Source of the DNA: an uncultured Paracoccaceae bacterium
GTDB taxonomy: Bacteria; Pseudomonadota; Alphaproteobacteria; Rhodobacterales; Rhodobacteraceae
Reading direction: 5' to 3'
DNA: 64,000 nucleotides
Assembly: GCA_934500835.1 (NCBI GenBank)
Contig: CAKSTR010000009.1
Coordinates: forward strand, 1-64,000
Below are positions 52,719-61,816 of this stretch, piece by piece. How positions within the stretch are numbered: the first letter of the stretch is position 1; each line of letters opens with the position of its first letter. The notes beneath the pieces are model-generated. The model was not told the origin of the DNA. It saw only the letters and a list, made by a program, of their open reading frames with translations, and searched no databases. The position numbers and the translations under genes are program-made.

Positions 52719-53786
52719 GTGACGGATACAGTGACGATCTCGGCCCGCAATGTGGTCAAGGCGTTCGGACAGGGCGGGACCGCCGTGAGGGCGCTGGACG
52801 ACGTCTCGGTGGACATCCGTCGGGGCGAGTTCTTTACGCTTCTCGGCCCGTCGGGCTGCGGCAAGACCACGCTTCTGCGGCTGATCGCGGGATTCGAGAT
52901 GCCGACCGATGGCACGATCCTGCTGGATGGCAGCGACATCTCGACGCTGCCGCCCAACCGGCGGCCGGTGAACACGGTGTTCCAGAGCTACGCCCTGTTC
53001 CCGCATCTGACCGTGGCGCAGAATGTGGCCTTCGGGCTGCAGATGCAGGGCAAGCCCGCGGCCGAGGTGAAGGCCACGACCGAACGCATGCTGGCGCTGG
53101 TGAAGCTTGAGGCGATGGCCGGGCGCAAGACCAGCCAGCTGTCGGGCGGCCAGCAGCAAAGGGTCGCGCTGGCCCGGGCGCTGGCGCCGCAGCCCAAGGT
53201 CCTGCTTCTGGACGAGCCGCTGTCGGCGCTGGACCTGAAGCTGCGCAAGGAGATGCAGATCGAGCTGAAGCGGCTTCAGACCGAGACGGGGCTGACCTTC
53301 ATCTTCGTGACCCATGATCAGGAAGAGGCGCTGACCATGTCCGACCGCATCGCGGTGATGTCGGCCGGCAAGATCCAGCAGGTCGGCACCGCGAAAGAGA
53401 TCTACATCCACCCCAAGAACCGCTTTGTCGCCAGCTTCATCGGCGAGACCAACTTCCTGACCGGCACGGCCGAGGACGGCGCGCTGCGCCTTGCCTCCGG
53501 CGAGCGGATCGAGGTTGACGGCCTGCGGGCCGCCCCCGGCGCCACCACCGCCAGCGTGCGCCCCGAGCAGTTGCGCCTTGGCAGGCCGGCGGACGGCGGT
53601 CTTGCCGCCACCGTGGCCGGGCTGGTCTATTTCGGCACCGACACCCATTGCCACCTGCATCTGGCCGATGGCACCGAACTGGTTGCCCGGCTGCAAAGCC
53701 CCGCCAGCGGCGAGGCCGGGCTGGGCACCGGCGATCAGGTCGGCATCCGCTTTGCCCCCGGCGCCGTGCAGCGGGTGGAGGACTGA
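52719..53786 (+). CDS. Polyamine-type ABC transporter ATP-binding protein
   Basis: A 355-residue ATPase of the PotA type. Walker A is in GPSGCGKTT (Lys49), the signature is [18 protein letters not shown] and Walker B is [15 protein letters not shown]. The C-terminal TOBE regulatory domain (about 245-340) includes [14 protein letters not shown]. The start is a GTG at 52719 after a G-rich stretch. The next gene follows three bases after its stop. The specificity, spermidine, putrescine or another small molecule, cannot be fixed from the ATPase alone. Confidence 0.93.
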   Translation: MTDTVTISARNVVKAFGQGGTAVRALDDVSVDIRRGEFFTLLGPSGCGKTTLLRLIAGFEMPTDGTILLDGSDISTLPPNRRPVNTVFQSYALFPHLTVAQNVAFGLQMQGKPAAEVKATTERMLALVKLEAMAGRKTSQLSGGQQQRVALARALAPQPKVLLLDEPLSALDLKLRKEMQIELKRLQTETGLTFIFVTHDQEEALTMSDRIAVMSAGKIQQVGTAKEIYIHPKNRFVASFIGETNFLTGTAEDGALRLASGERIEVDGLRAAPGATTASVRPEQLRLGRPADGGLAATVAGLVYFGTDTHCHLHLADGTELVARLQSPASGEAGLGTGDQVGIRFAPGAVQRVED

Positions 53787-53789
53787 CGC

Positions 53790-54701
53790 ATGGCCAGTGC
53801 CGCCGAACAGCGCCTGTCCCGGCAATCCACCCGCAACGGCTGGCTTCTGTCTGCGCCGGCGCTGATCCTTCTGGCGGTGGCCGCCGCCGGCCCGCTGCTG
53901 ATCGTGCTGGTCTATTCCTTCCTGACCGCCGGCAGTCAGGGCAACGTGGTCTGGGAATTCTCGACCGCGGGCTGGCGCGGCATCCTGTGGTCCAAGGACA
54001 TCTTCTCGGACGAATGGGTGCTGGCGGATGCGCATCTGACGATCTTCTGGCGTTCGGTCAGCCTGTCGATTCTGACCACGGTCTTCACCTTCCTTCTGGG
54101 TTTCCCCACCGCATGGTTCATCGCCACGCGGCCGCCGAAACAGCGGGCGCTGTGGCTGTTCCTGATCACCATCCCGTTCTGGACCAACCTGCTGATCCGC
54201 ACCTATGCGATCAACGAGGTGCTGCGGAAGGAGGGCCTGGTCAATCTGGTGCTGACCGGGCTTGGCATCATCGACCAGCCGCTGGACATGCTGTACGGGC
54301 CTTTCGCCATTTTCGTCGGCATGACCTATGTCTACCTGCCCCTGATGGTGCTGCCCCTTTTTGCCGCGATCGACCGCTTTGACCTGCGGCTGCTGGAGGC
54401 GGGATACGACCTTTACGCCAGCCGGATGCAGGTGCTGCGCCGGGTGATCCTGCCCATCGTGAAGCCGGGGATCATCGCGGGGTCGATCCTTGTCTTCGTG
54501 CCCTCGCTGGGGGCCTATGTCACGCCGCGCGTGCTGGGCGGCGGCAAGCAGATGATGATCGGCAACTTCATCGAGCTGCAGTTCCTTGCCGGCAAGAACT
54601 GGCCCCTTGGGGCGGCGCTGGCGATGGTTCTTCTGCTGATCGTGATGGCGGCGCTGCTGGTCTATGTCCGCTATGCCAACAAGGATGCCAGCCATGGCTG
54701 A
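53790..54701 (+). CDS. Polyamine-type ABC transporter permease 1 (PotB-like)
   Basis: A 303-residue inner-membrane permease with about six helices. The coupling motif (EAA loop) is LLEAGYDLYASRMQVLRRVILPIVKPGIIAGSILVFVPSLGAYVTPRVLGG, the PotB form. N-terminal SRQSTRNGWLLSAPALILLAVAAAGPLLIVLVYSF is typical. Its stop overlaps the next gene's start by eight bases. Confidence 0.93.
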   Translation: MASAAEQRLSRQSTRNGWLLSAPALILLAVAAAGPLLIVLVYSFLTAGSQGNVVWEFSTAGWRGILWSKDIFSDEWVLADAHLTIFWRSVSLSILTTVFTFLLGFPTAWFIATRPPKQRALWLFLITIPFWTNLLIRTYAINEVLRKEGLVNLVLTGLGIIDQPLDMLYGPFAIFVGMTYVYLPLMVLPLFAAIDRFDLRLLEAGYDLYASRMQVLRRVILPIVKPGIIAGSILVFVPSLGAYVTPRVLGGGKQMMIGNFIELQFLAGKNWPLGAALAMVLLLIVMAALLVYVRYANKDASHG

Positions 54702-55497
54702 CCGGAGCTTTCACGTCGCCCGCCTGCCCGGCTTTGCCACCACGGCGGTGGTGGTGTTCGTGGCGCTTTACCTGCCGATCGCCACGCTGGTGGTCTACAG
54801 CTTCAACGCCTCGAATTCGGTGGCGGTCTGGGGCGGTCTCAGCCTGGACTGGTATGTCAAGGCCTGGGCGAACCAGCAGGTGAAGGATGCGACCATGCGG
54901 TCGCTGATCATCGCCAGTTTCGCGGCCGCGATCTCGACCGGGGTGGCCACGATGGCGGCACTGGGCACGACGCGCCGCAAGGCCTTCAAGGGGCAGACCT
55001 TTATCTATGTGATGATCAACCAGCCCCTGATGGTGCCCGAGATCGTGACCGCCGTCGCGCTGATGATCCTGTTCGGCGTCATCAAGCAGGCGACCGGCAT
55101 CCATGGCCTTGGCTATCTGGTGCTGGCGCATGCCGCCTTCTGCGTGCCCTTCGCCTATCTGCCAATCCGGGCAAGGCTGGAGGGCATGGACATGACGCTG
55201 GAAACCGCGGCCGCCGACCTTTATGCGACCCCCTGGCAGACCTTCCGCCGGATCACCCTGCCCCTGCTGGCGCCGGGGATGGTGGCGGGGGCGATGCTGG
55301 CCTTCGTGATCAGCCTTGATGACGTGGTGATCACCGAATTCGTCAAATCCGGCGGGCAGGACACGTTGCCGACCTATATGCTGGGCCAGTTGCGCCGCCA
55401 GCTGACCCCCGAAATCAATGCCGTATCGACCATGCTGCTGGGGGTCACGGTCGTGCTTCTGACCGCCTTCTTCCTGCTGACGCGCAAGAAAGACTGA
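54694..55497 (+). CDS. Polyamine-type ABC transporter permease 2 (PotC-like)
   Basis: A 267-residue partner permease. It starts MADRSFHVARLPGFATTAVVVF, has NWGGLSLDWY-like loops (WGGLSLDWYVKAW) and the EAA motif LETAAADLYATPWQTFRRITLPLLAPGMVAGAMLAFVISLDDVVITEFVKSGG, the PotC form. The ATG at 54694 lies inside the end of the previous gene, so the two are coupled. An earlier in-frame start at 54664 is unlikely. Confidence 0.93.
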   Translation: MADRSFHVARLPGFATTAVVVFVALYLPIATLVVYSFNASNSVAVWGGLSLDWYVKAWANQQVKDATMRSLIIASFAAAISTGVATMAALGTTRRKAFKGQTFIYVMINQPLMVPEIVTAVALMILFGVIKQATGIHGLGYLVLAHAAFCVPFAYLPIRARLEGMDMTLETAAADLYATPWQTFRRITLPLLAPGMVAGAMLAFVISLDDVVITEFVKSGGQDTLPTYMLGQLRRQLTPEINAVSTMLLGVTVVLLTAFFLLTRKKD

Positions 55498-55515
55498 ACA
55501 TCCAAACGGGAGACA

Positions 55516-56544
55516 ATGATGAAAAACCTGCTGACTGCAACCGCGCTGCTTCTGGCCTCGACCGGGCTCGCCTCGGCCGAGGGGGTGCTGCAATTGTACA
55601 ACTGGGGCAACTACACCAGCCCCGAGCTTCTGGAGAAGTTCAAGGCCGAGACCGGCATCACCGTCACCGTGACCGATTACGACAGCAATGACACCGCCCT
55701 GGCCAAGATCGAGGCCGGCGGTCATGGCTTCGACCTTGTCGTGCCCTCGGCCAACTATGTGCCGGTCTTCATCGACAAGGGCCTGGCGGTGGAACTGGAC
55801 CAGTCCAAGCTGCCGAACCACACCAACATCGCCCCCGAATGGATGGGCGTGCAGTGGGACGTGGGCCGCAAATACTCGATCCCGTGGCAATGGGGCACCA
55901 CCGGCGTTGCGGTGAACACCAAGGTCTATGGCGGCGACATCAACACCTCGGCCGTCTGGCTGGAAGTGCCGGATGAGCTGAAGGGCAAGATCAACGTCGT
56001 GCCCGAGATGATCGACATCGTGACCCTGGCGACGCTGTATTACGGCGGCGATGTCTGCTCGGAAGACCTTGAGGTGCTGAAGAAAGTCCGCGACGGGCTG
56101 ATCGCCGCCAAGCCGAACTGGATCTCGATGGACTACGGCGCCACCGAGAAGCTGTCGAACAACGACTGGGCGGCCTCGGTGAACTGGAACGGATCGTCGA
56201 TGCGGGTGCGGCAGGCCAACCCCGACGTGGCCTACGGCTATCCGAGGGAAGGCTTCATCATGTGGATGGATTCCGTGATGCTGCTGAAGGATGCGCAGAA
56301 CGTCGAGGAGGCCTACACGTTCCTGGACTTCATCATGAAGCCCGAGAACGCCGCCCTGATCTCGAACTTCGCCCGCTATGCCAACGGGATCGCCGGCTCG
56401 ACCGAGTTCATGGACCCCGAAATGGCGACCGCGCCCGAACTGGTGATCCCCGAAGAGTTCAAGGCGGCCGGGCATTTCCTGCCGACCTGCTCGGAGAAGT
56501 CGCGCGAATACATGACGGCGATCTGGACCGAGTTGCAGAAGTGA
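55516..56544 (+). CDS. Polyamine-type ABC transporter binding protein (PotD/PotF-like)
   Basis: A 342-residue periplasmic binding protein. The signal peptide is MMKNLLTATALLLASTGLASAEG and the mature start is VLQLYNWGNYTSPELLEKFKAETGITVTVTDYDSNDTALAKIEAGGHGFDLVVPSANYV, the hallmark of PotD and PotF. Late segments such as GYPREGFIMWMDSVMLLKDAQN hold further ligand contacts. The conserved Trp and Asp pockets for polyamines look intact but need checking. It completes an A-B-C-D operon that starts at 52719. Confidence 0.92.
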   Translation: MMKNLLTATALLLASTGLASAEGVLQLYNWGNYTSPELLEKFKAETGITVTVTDYDSNDTALAKIEAGGHGFDLVVPSANYVPVFIDKGLAVELDQSKLPNHTNIAPEWMGVQWDVGRKYSIPWQWGTTGVAVNTKVYGGDINTSAVWLEVPDELKGKINVVPEMIDIVTLATLYYGGDVCSEDLEVLKKVRDGLIAAKPNWISMDYGATEKLSNNDWAASVNWNGSSMRVRQANPDVAYGYPREGFIMWMDSVMLLKDAQNVEEAYTFLDFIMKPENAALISNFARYANGIAGSTEFMDPEMATAPELVIPEEFKAAGHFLPTCSEKSREYMTAIWTELQK

Positions 56545-56593
56545 TCTGCTGAGACGGGGATGCCGGGGCTTTTGCGGCCCCGGCATTTCCTTT

Positions 56594-56650
56594 GGCCGGC
56601 GGCCGGGGGGTTTCACACCCCCCGGACCCCCCGTGGGATATTTGTGCCAA
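56594..56650 (+). repeat. Rhodobacterales-type intergenic hairpin repeat, copy 2
   Basis: It begins GGCCGGCGGC, folds as CCGGGGGG-TTTCACA-CCCCCCGG, and ends GGATATTTGTGCCAA just before the ATG of the second amidase. It aligns with copy 1 at 13968-14030 (reverse orientation) over the whole length. The repeat therefore supplies the sequence directly upstream of a start codon, and its hairpin probably ends transcription from the binding-protein gene. Confidence 0.8.
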
Positions 56651-56651
56651 G

Positions 56652-58088
56652 ATGAAATCATCCGCGATTCCAGAGCTGTCGGCGACCGCGCTATCGGCGC
56701 TGATCCATGCGCGCAAGCTGGCGCCGTCAGAGGTGATGGCGGCCCATCTGGCGCAGGTGGAGGCGGTCAACCCCGCGGTGAATGCGCTGGTGTCCTTGCG
56801 CGATCCCGAAGTTCTGATGGCCGAGGCGCGGGCGCTGGACGATGTGGAGCCTGCGGGCTGGCTGCATGGCATCCCCCTGGCGGTGAAGGATCTTCTGGCG
56901 ACGAAAGGGCTGCGGACGACCTGGGGATCGCCGATCCACGCCGATCATGTGCCTGCGGCGGACGACTTTCTGGTCGCAAGGATGCGGGCGCAGGGGGCGA
57001 TCTTCACCGGCAAGACCAATGTGCCGGAATGGGGGCAGGGCTCGCATTCGTTCAACCCGGTGTTCGGGGTGACGCGCAACCCCTATGATCTGTCGCGCGC
57101 GGCCGGCGGATCTTCGGGCGGGGCGGCGGCGGCGCTGGCGTCGCGGATGCTCTGGGTGGCGGACGGGTCCGACATGATGGGGTCTTTGCGCAACCCGGCG
57201 GGGTTCTGCAATGTCTACGGGATGCGGCCGACATGGGGGCTTGTTCCGACCGACGCGGTGGGCGACACCCATCTGGCGACGCTGGCGACCGAGGGGCCGA
57301 TGGCGCTCACGGTCGAGGATGTGGCGCGCTTCCTGCTGGTGCAGGCCGGCGAGAACCCCGAGGTGCCCTTCCCGCGGGCCGTGCCGGACCTGCTGTCGGG
57401 GCTGGAGCAGAGCGTGAAGGGGATGCGGATCGGCTGGCTGGCCGATTGGGGCGGCGCCTATGCCATGGAGCCGGGGATCCTTGACGCCTGCGAGGCGGGC
57501 CTGCGCGTGCTGGAGGATCTGGGTGCGGCGGTGGAACCGCTGGCGGCGCCCTTTCCGGCCGAAAGGCTGTGGTCCTCATGGGTGACGCTGCGGGCGATGC
57601 TGAACGCCTGCGAAAAGCGCGGGCTGGCGGAAGACCCGGCCAAACGCGCCCTGACCAAGCCCGAGACCCTGTGGGAGATTGCCCAGGGCGAGGGCCTGAG
57701 CGCGCAGGCGGTGCATGAGGCGAGCGTGATCCGCAGCAAATGGTATGCCAAAGCTGCGCGGATGTTCGACCATTTTGACGCGGTGGTGCTGCCGACGGCG
57801 CAGGTCTGGCCCTTCCCGGCCGATTGGCGCTGGCCCGAAGAGATTGCCGGGCGGAAGATGGACACCTATCACCGCTGGATGGAGGTGGTGGTTCCGGCCT
57901 CGCTGATCGGGCTGCCGGCGCTGTCGGTGCCGGCCGGATTTGGCGCACAGGGCCTGCCTTGTGGCATGCAGATCATCGGGCGGTCCGGGGATGATGCGGG
58001 CGTGCTGGCCATCGGTCAGGCCTATCACCTTGCGACGGAATGGCCGCAAAAGCGCCCGCCTCTGGTGAAGCCCGCTGTTTCACGCTAG
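56652..58088 (+). CDS. Amidase signature family protein 2
   Basis: A 478-residue amide hydrolase. Triad: Lys79 in LAVKDLL, Ser154 in AAGGSSGGAA and Ser178 in GSDMMGSLRNPAGF, again 24 residues apart. The DMMGS form replaces the more usual DGGGS. The substrate is unknown. Start ATG at 56652 (MKSSAIPELSATALSAL) lies immediately after repeat copy 2, and the in-frame start at 56592 would run through the repeat and is rejected. It flanks the transporter on the right, and lies 22 bases before the next gene, so it may be read together with the surface-sugar genes. Confidence 0.92.
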   Translation: MKSSAIPELSATALSALIHARKLAPSEVMAAHLAQVEAVNPAVNALVSLRDPEVLMAEARALDDVEPAGWLHGIPLAVKDLLATKGLRTTWGSPIHADHVPAADDFLVARMRAQGAIFTGKTNVPEWGQGSHSFNPVFGVTRNPYDLSRAAGGSSGGAAAALASRMLWVADGSDMMGSLRNPAGFCNVYGMRPTWGLVPTDAVGDTHLATLATEGPMALTVEDVARFLLVQAGENPEVPFPRAVPDLLSGLEQSVKGMRIGWLADWGGAYAMEPGILDACEAGLRVLEDLGAAVEPLAAPFPAERLWSSWVTLRAMLNACEKRGLAEDPAKRALTKPETLWEIAQGEGLSAQAVHEASVIRSKWYAKAARMFDHFDAVVLPTAQVWPFPADWRWPEEIAGRKMDTYHRWMEVVVPASLIGLPALSVPAGFGAQGLPCGMQIIGRSGDDAGVLAIGQAYHLATEWPQKRPPLVKPAVSR

Positions 58089-58110
58089 CCATGTCCTGAA
58101 AGGGGGCATC

Positions 58111-59046
58111 ATGCGGGTATTGGTGATCGGGTCCGGGTCGATCGGGCGGCGGCATTCCGACAATCTGGCCTCTCTGGGTGCCGAGGTGACCACGCTGTCC
58201 TGGCGCGAGGCCGGGCTGTCCGGTGCCCTCTCGGCGATGGATTCGGCGCAGGCGGTGGTGGTGGCGACGGCGACCGACGTGCGGCTGCCGCTGATCGGGG
58301 CCGCTGCGGCCCGTGGTCTGCCGATGTATGTCGAAAAGCCGCTGGGTTTTGCGCCGGAGGAGGTGGAGGCGATTGCGGCTGTGGCTGATCCGGTCGCGGA
58401 CAGGTCCATGCTGGGCTATATGATGCGCTATCACCCTGCCCTGCGGGCGCTGGCGGCGATGGACCTGTCGGATGTCTTCCAGTTCGCACTGACCATCGGC
58501 CATGATGTGACGCAATGGCGGGCGGACTGGCGGTTTTCCGACAGCTACGCGGCGCGCGCGGCGGGAGGCGGGGTGCTGCTGGACCTGTGCCATGAGCTGG
58601 ACATGGCGCTGTGCCTTTTTCCGGGGCTCGAGGTGACGAAGGTCGAGTCGCTTGGCCACGCCGCCTTTCCGGGTGTGGACTTTGCCAGCCGGATTTCGTT
58701 GCGGCGTCAGAGCCTTGTCGGCGATGTCTCGATGGACTACCTGACCCCCGGCCTGCACCGCCGCGCCCATCTGCGCGGCACGGAGCGGATGCAGGACTTC
58801 GATTTCGCCTCGCAGGTCTACCGGGTCACCGATGGTGCCGGCGCGCAGAACCTGGACTTGCCGCTGGAGCGCAACGCCATGTTCATGGCGGCCGCGCGCG
58901 ACTTCCTGGCGCTGGCCTTCGGGGGCGAGAGTTCGGGCAACCCGCTGATGCCCCGGCTGGACCGCTGTCTGGCCTCGGCCCGGCTGGTGGCGCAGGCCTG
59001 GGCGGCGCGGGAGTTTGTCGGCGAGATCACGAAGGAGATCCCATGA
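58111..59046 (+). CDS. Gfo/Idh/MocA-type oxidoreductase (PtmF-like in context)
   Basis: A 311-residue NAD(P)-binding protein starting MRVLVIGSGSIGRRHSDNLASLGAEV. The catalytic EKP is in MYVEKPLGFAPEEVEA and the second half holds GGGVLLDLCHELDMALCLF. Members of this group act on sugars. In nonulosonate clusters of Campylobacter a Gfo/Idh protein (PtmF) accompanies a CMP-sugar synthetase and an SDR, and the same order is seen here with the next two genes. The role is thus inferred from context. The stop is 13 bases before the next GTG. Confidence 0.85.
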   Translation: MRVLVIGSGSIGRRHSDNLASLGAEVTTLSWREAGLSGALSAMDSAQAVVVATATDVRLPLIGAAAARGLPMYVEKPLGFAPEEVEAIAAVADPVADRSMLGYMMRYHPALRALAAMDLSDVFQFALTIGHDVTQWRADWRFSDSYAARAAGGGVLLDLCHELDMALCLFPGLEVTKVESLGHAAFPGVDFASRISLRRQSLVGDVSMDYLTPGLHRRAHLRGTERMQDFDFASQVYRVTDGAGAQNLDLPLERNAMFMAAARDFLALAFGGESSGNPLMPRLDRCLASARLVAQAWAAREFVGEITKEIP

Positions 59047-59059
59047 TGAGGTTTGACCG

Positions 59060-59764
59060 GTGATTTTGGGCCATATCGGCGCCCGCAAGGGCAGCAAGGG
59101 CGTGCCGCGCAAGAACTTTCGTCCGATCTGCGGCAAGCCGCTGATCGACTGGTCGTTGGACCAATTGTTCGCGCATCCGCAGGTGGATGCGGTGGTGGTC
59201 AGCACCGATGACGAGGAGATCTACGACCATGCGGTGGCGAAGGGTGCGCTGAAGATCGGGCTGCGGCCGGCGCATCTGGCCACCGATCAGGCCGGGAAAT
59301 GGGGGGTCTGGCAGCATGCGCTTGCGGCGTCCGAGGCGCTGACCGGGCCGGTCGATGCCTTTCTGGACCTTGACTGCACCTCGCCGCTGAGGCTTGCCGA
59401 GGACATCACCGGCGCCTTGGCACTTTACCAAAGCGAACATCCCGACATGGTGATGAGCTGCTGTGAGGCGCGAAAGAATCCCTATTTCAACCTTGTCGAA
59501 CCAGATGCCTCGGGCGCGCTGCATGTGTCGAAACCGCTGCCCGGCGGGGTGGTGGCGCGCCAGCAGGCGCCCGTGGTCTATGAACATGCCGCCAGCACCT
59601 ATGTCGTCTCGCCCGCCTATCTGAAGCGGTCCGGGGGGCTGTGGGAGGGCCGTGTCATCCCCTTCCTGATGCCGGCCGAGCGCTGTGTCGACATCGACAG
59701 CCCCTTCGACTTCCGCCTTGTCGAATTCCTTCTGACCGAAGCCCTGAAAGGCCCCGAGACATGA
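59060..59764 (+). CDS. CMP-nonulosonate synthetase-like cytidylyltransferase
   Basis: A 234-residue enzyme of the NeuA/KdsB class. The nucleotide loop is IGARKGSKGVPRKNFRPICGKPLI, with VVVSTDDEEIYDHA and DLDCTSPLR as further active-site segments. It would couple a nonulosonic acid (sialic, legionaminic or related) to CMP. It differs from KdsB in the first motif and fits the NeuA/PtmB type. GTG start at 59060, close to the previous stop. Its stop overlaps the SDR start (ATGA). Confidence 0.9.
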   Translation: MILGHIGARKGSKGVPRKNFRPICGKPLIDWSLDQLFAHPQVDAVVVSTDDEEIYDHAVAKGALKIGLRPAHLATDQAGKWGVWQHALAASEALTGPVDAFLDLDCTSPLRLAEDITGALALYQSEHPDMVMSCCEARKNPYFNLVEPDASGALHVSKPLPGGVVARQQAPVVYEHAASTYVVSPAYLKRSGGLWEGRVIPFLMPAERCVDIDSPFDFRLVEFLLTEALKGPET

Positions 59765-60552
59765 CCGACCAGCTGCAAGGCCGCACCGTCTTCATCACCG
59801 GATCGGGCGGTGTGCTCGGCTCCACCTACGTCCGCCGGATGCTGGCCGAGGGTGCGCGGGTGATCGCCTCGGATCTGCCTGGGCACCGGGCGGATGCGCT
59901 GGTCGATGCGCATGGAAAGAACGCGAACTTCCGCTTCTATCCGCTTGATGTGGCGAATGAAGACGAAGTCACCGGCATCTTCGCCCGCATCCTGAAGGAC
60001 GGGTGGGAGCCGAATGTGGTGCTGAACAACGCCGCCATCACGGGCGAGTTGCTGATGGGCGCGGGCAAGGGTTTCCCCGACTTTTGCGACCTGACGGTCA
60101 GCGACTGGGAAAAGACCATGCGCACCAACCTGACCGGCCCTTTCATGGTGGCGCGGCAGATGGACCGCGACATCGTCGGAAAATGGCCCTGCACGCTGAT
60201 CAACGTGGCCTCGATGTATGCGCTGAACGGGGCGCATCACCGGATCTACGAGGGGATGCCGTTCAAGAATTTCTCGGCCTATGGCGTGTCGAAGGCGGGC
60301 ATCCACGGGCTGACGGTCTGGCTGGCGGGGTATTGGGCCAAACGGGGCGCGACGGTGAACACCATCGCGCCGGGGGCGGTGTTCAACAACCACTCGGACG
60401 AGTTCCAGCGCCGGGTGGGCGAGTTGATCATGCTGGACCGGATGGCCAAGCCCGACGAGATCGCGGATGCGATGCTGTTCCTGGCGTCCGCCGCCGCGGG
60501 CTACATGACCGGGCAATTGCTGAACGTGGATGGCGGATTCAGCGGCTGGTGA
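59761..60552 (+). CDS. SDR family oxidoreductase (PtmA-like in context)
   Basis: A 263-residue short-chain dehydrogenase. The cofactor loop is FITGSGGVLGSTYVRRML, the NNAAITG motif is present, and the catalytic Tyr-x3-Lys is in FSAYGVSKAGIHG with Ser in NVASMYALNG. The NTIAPGAVFNNHSDEFQRRVGELIMLDRMAKPDEIADAMLFLAS end is typical. Context with CMP-sugar synthetase and Gfo/Idh suggests the PtmA role in legionaminate precursor synthesis. It converges with waaA, overlapping its stop by 14 bases. Confidence 0.9.
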   Translation: MTDQLQGRTVFITGSGGVLGSTYVRRMLAEGARVIASDLPGHRADALVDAHGKNANFRFYPLDVANEDEVTGIFARILKDGWEPNVVLNNAAITGELLMGAGKGFPDFCDLTVSDWEKTMRTNLTGPFMVARQMDRDIVGKWPCTLINVASMYALNGAHHRIYEGMPFKNFSAYGVSKAGIHGLTVWLAGYWAKRGATVNTIAPGAVFNNHSDEFQRRVGELIMLDRMAKPDEIADAMLFLASAAAGYMTGQLLNVDGGFSGW

Positions 60553-61816
60553 GCAGCGGCGCGATCGCCGCAATGGTGCGGGCGGTGGCGCCGGAATGCT
60601 CTGCAAGAAAGGCATTGATCCGGGCCGATGACGGGCCGGGCCAGCCTTCGGGCGTCAGCGCGCGGGACAGATCTTCCGAGGTCTGCGCGTGGAAACAGAC
60701 GCCGGCGGTGATGGCCTCGGCCGCCGGATATTCGATCGTGTGGATCTCCGGGCCGACAATGACCGGTTTCGACAGGGCCAAAGGTTCGATTATGTTATGC
60801 GCGCCATGGGGCGTGAAGCCGCCGCCCGTCACCACCCGGTCGGCAAGGGCGAGGTAGAAATACATCTCGCCCAGCGAATCCCCCAGAAGGATGTCGGCGC
60901 AGGGCAGCGGACCGGGTTGCAGATTTTCGTCGAAAATCTGTGATCGGCGGGCAAAGTTCAGCCCGCGTGCGGCCAGCAGGCGGGCGGTGTCGTCAAACCG
61001 CTCGGGCTTGCGCGGGACATAGATCACGAAGGGCGGGTTCAGCCCTTTCAGCACCGTCTCGACGGCAGAGAGATAGACGTCATCCTCGCCCTCGACGACC
61101 GAGGCGAAGGTGATCACCGGACGGGGCCCTGCCAGATCGGGGCGGACCTTCGCCGCGGCCAGCAGCGCGGGCGGGATGGGCTGGTCGAAGCGCAGCTCTC
61201 CGGTGACATGGATGTTCTGCACGCCCACGGCGGCAAAGCGGGCGGCCTGCATCCCCGATTTGACCAGCGCCCCGGCAAAGCCGCGCATGACAGCGGGGCG
61301 CAGGGGAAAGCGGGCGTCACGCGCGACGGATTTCGACGGATAGCCGGCGTTGCACATGTAAAGCGGCACCCCGGCGGTGCGGGCGGCGAAAACCATGCGC
61401 GGCCAGATCTCGACCTCCATCACCAGCCCGAGCTTCGGGCGGAAGGCGCGGAAGAAGCCCTTGAAACACCATGAGAGTTCGAAGGGCACCCAGACCGCCT
61501 GCAACCGTCCTGCGGCGATCTCGGGCGCAAAGGCTCGGGCGGCCTCGCGCCGGCCGGCGGGGGTGAAATGGGTGGTGACGATGCTTTCGCCCCGGTCCAG
61601 CAACGCGCGGATCAACGGCACGGCCGATCGCATCTCGCCCAGGCTGACGGCGTGGACCCAGACCGCGCCGGGCATCGGGCGGGGATAGCGGCCGAAACGC
61701 TCGTGCAGATGTCGGGCGTAGAGCGGGTCCTTGCGCCCCCGGCGGCGCAGGTATAGCAGCACCACGGGCAGGGACAGGGTCCAGAGCAGCGACCAGAGGG
61801 CAAGAAAGAGCCTCAT
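60539..61816 (-). CDS. waaA: 3-deoxy-D-manno-octulosonic acid transferase (GT30)
   Basis: A 425-residue GT30 enzyme with an N-terminal membrane anchor (MRLFLALWSLLWTLSLPVVLLYLRRRGRKDP). The base Glu is in WVHAVSLGEM, the second motif is VMEVEIWPRMVFAAR, and the C-terminal half holds SVVEGEDDVYL, VPRKPERF, GDSLGEMYFYLALADRVVTGGGFTPHGAHNIIEPLALSKPVIVGP. It transfers Kdo from CMP-Kdo to lipid A. The two overlaps (start with the other GT30 stop, stop with the SDR) show a packed locus. A 19-bp palindrome lies within the coding region (60921-60939) and codes for QIFDENLQ. Confidence 0.88.
   Translation of the reverse strand: MRLFLALWSLLWTLSLPVVLLYLRRRGRKDPLYARHLHERFGRYPRPMPGAVWVHAVSLGEMRSAVPLIRALLDRGESIVTTHFTPAGRREAARAFAPEIAAGRLQAVWVPFELSWCFKGFFRAFRPKLGLVMEVEIWPRMVFAARTAGVPLYMCNAGYPSKSVARDARFPLRPAVMRGFAGALVKSGMQAARFAAVGVQNIHVTGELRFDQPIPPALLAAAKVRPDLAGPRPVITFASVVEGEDDVYLSAVETVLKGLNPPFVIYVPRKPERFDDTARLLAARGLNFARRSQIFDENLQPGPLPCADILLGDSLGEMYFYLALADRVVTGGGFTPHGAHNIIEPLALSKPVIVGPEIHTIEYPAAEAITAGVCFHAQTSEDLSRALTPEGWPGPSSARINAFLAEHSGATARTIAAIAPLLTSR
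60921..60939. repeat. 19-bp palindrome with TTCGTCGAA core, copy C (inside waaA)
   Basis: AGATTTTCGTCGAAAATCT is a perfect 9-1-9 inverted repeat within waaA. In the gene's frame it codes for part of SQIFDENLQ. Finding the same palindrome as in intergenic copies A and B inside a gene suggests insertion of a short repeat or a conserved DNA-binding site. Confidence 0.6.

Noticed and set aside
52692..54695. Minus-strand open frame across the ABC transporter ATPase and permease genes
   Set aside because: Shadow frame; the plus-strand genes have complete ATPase and permease motifs.
54568..56661. Minus-strand open frame across the second permease and the binding protein
   Set aside because: Shadow frame with a His/Gly/Asp-rich pattern typical of antisense to high-GC genes.
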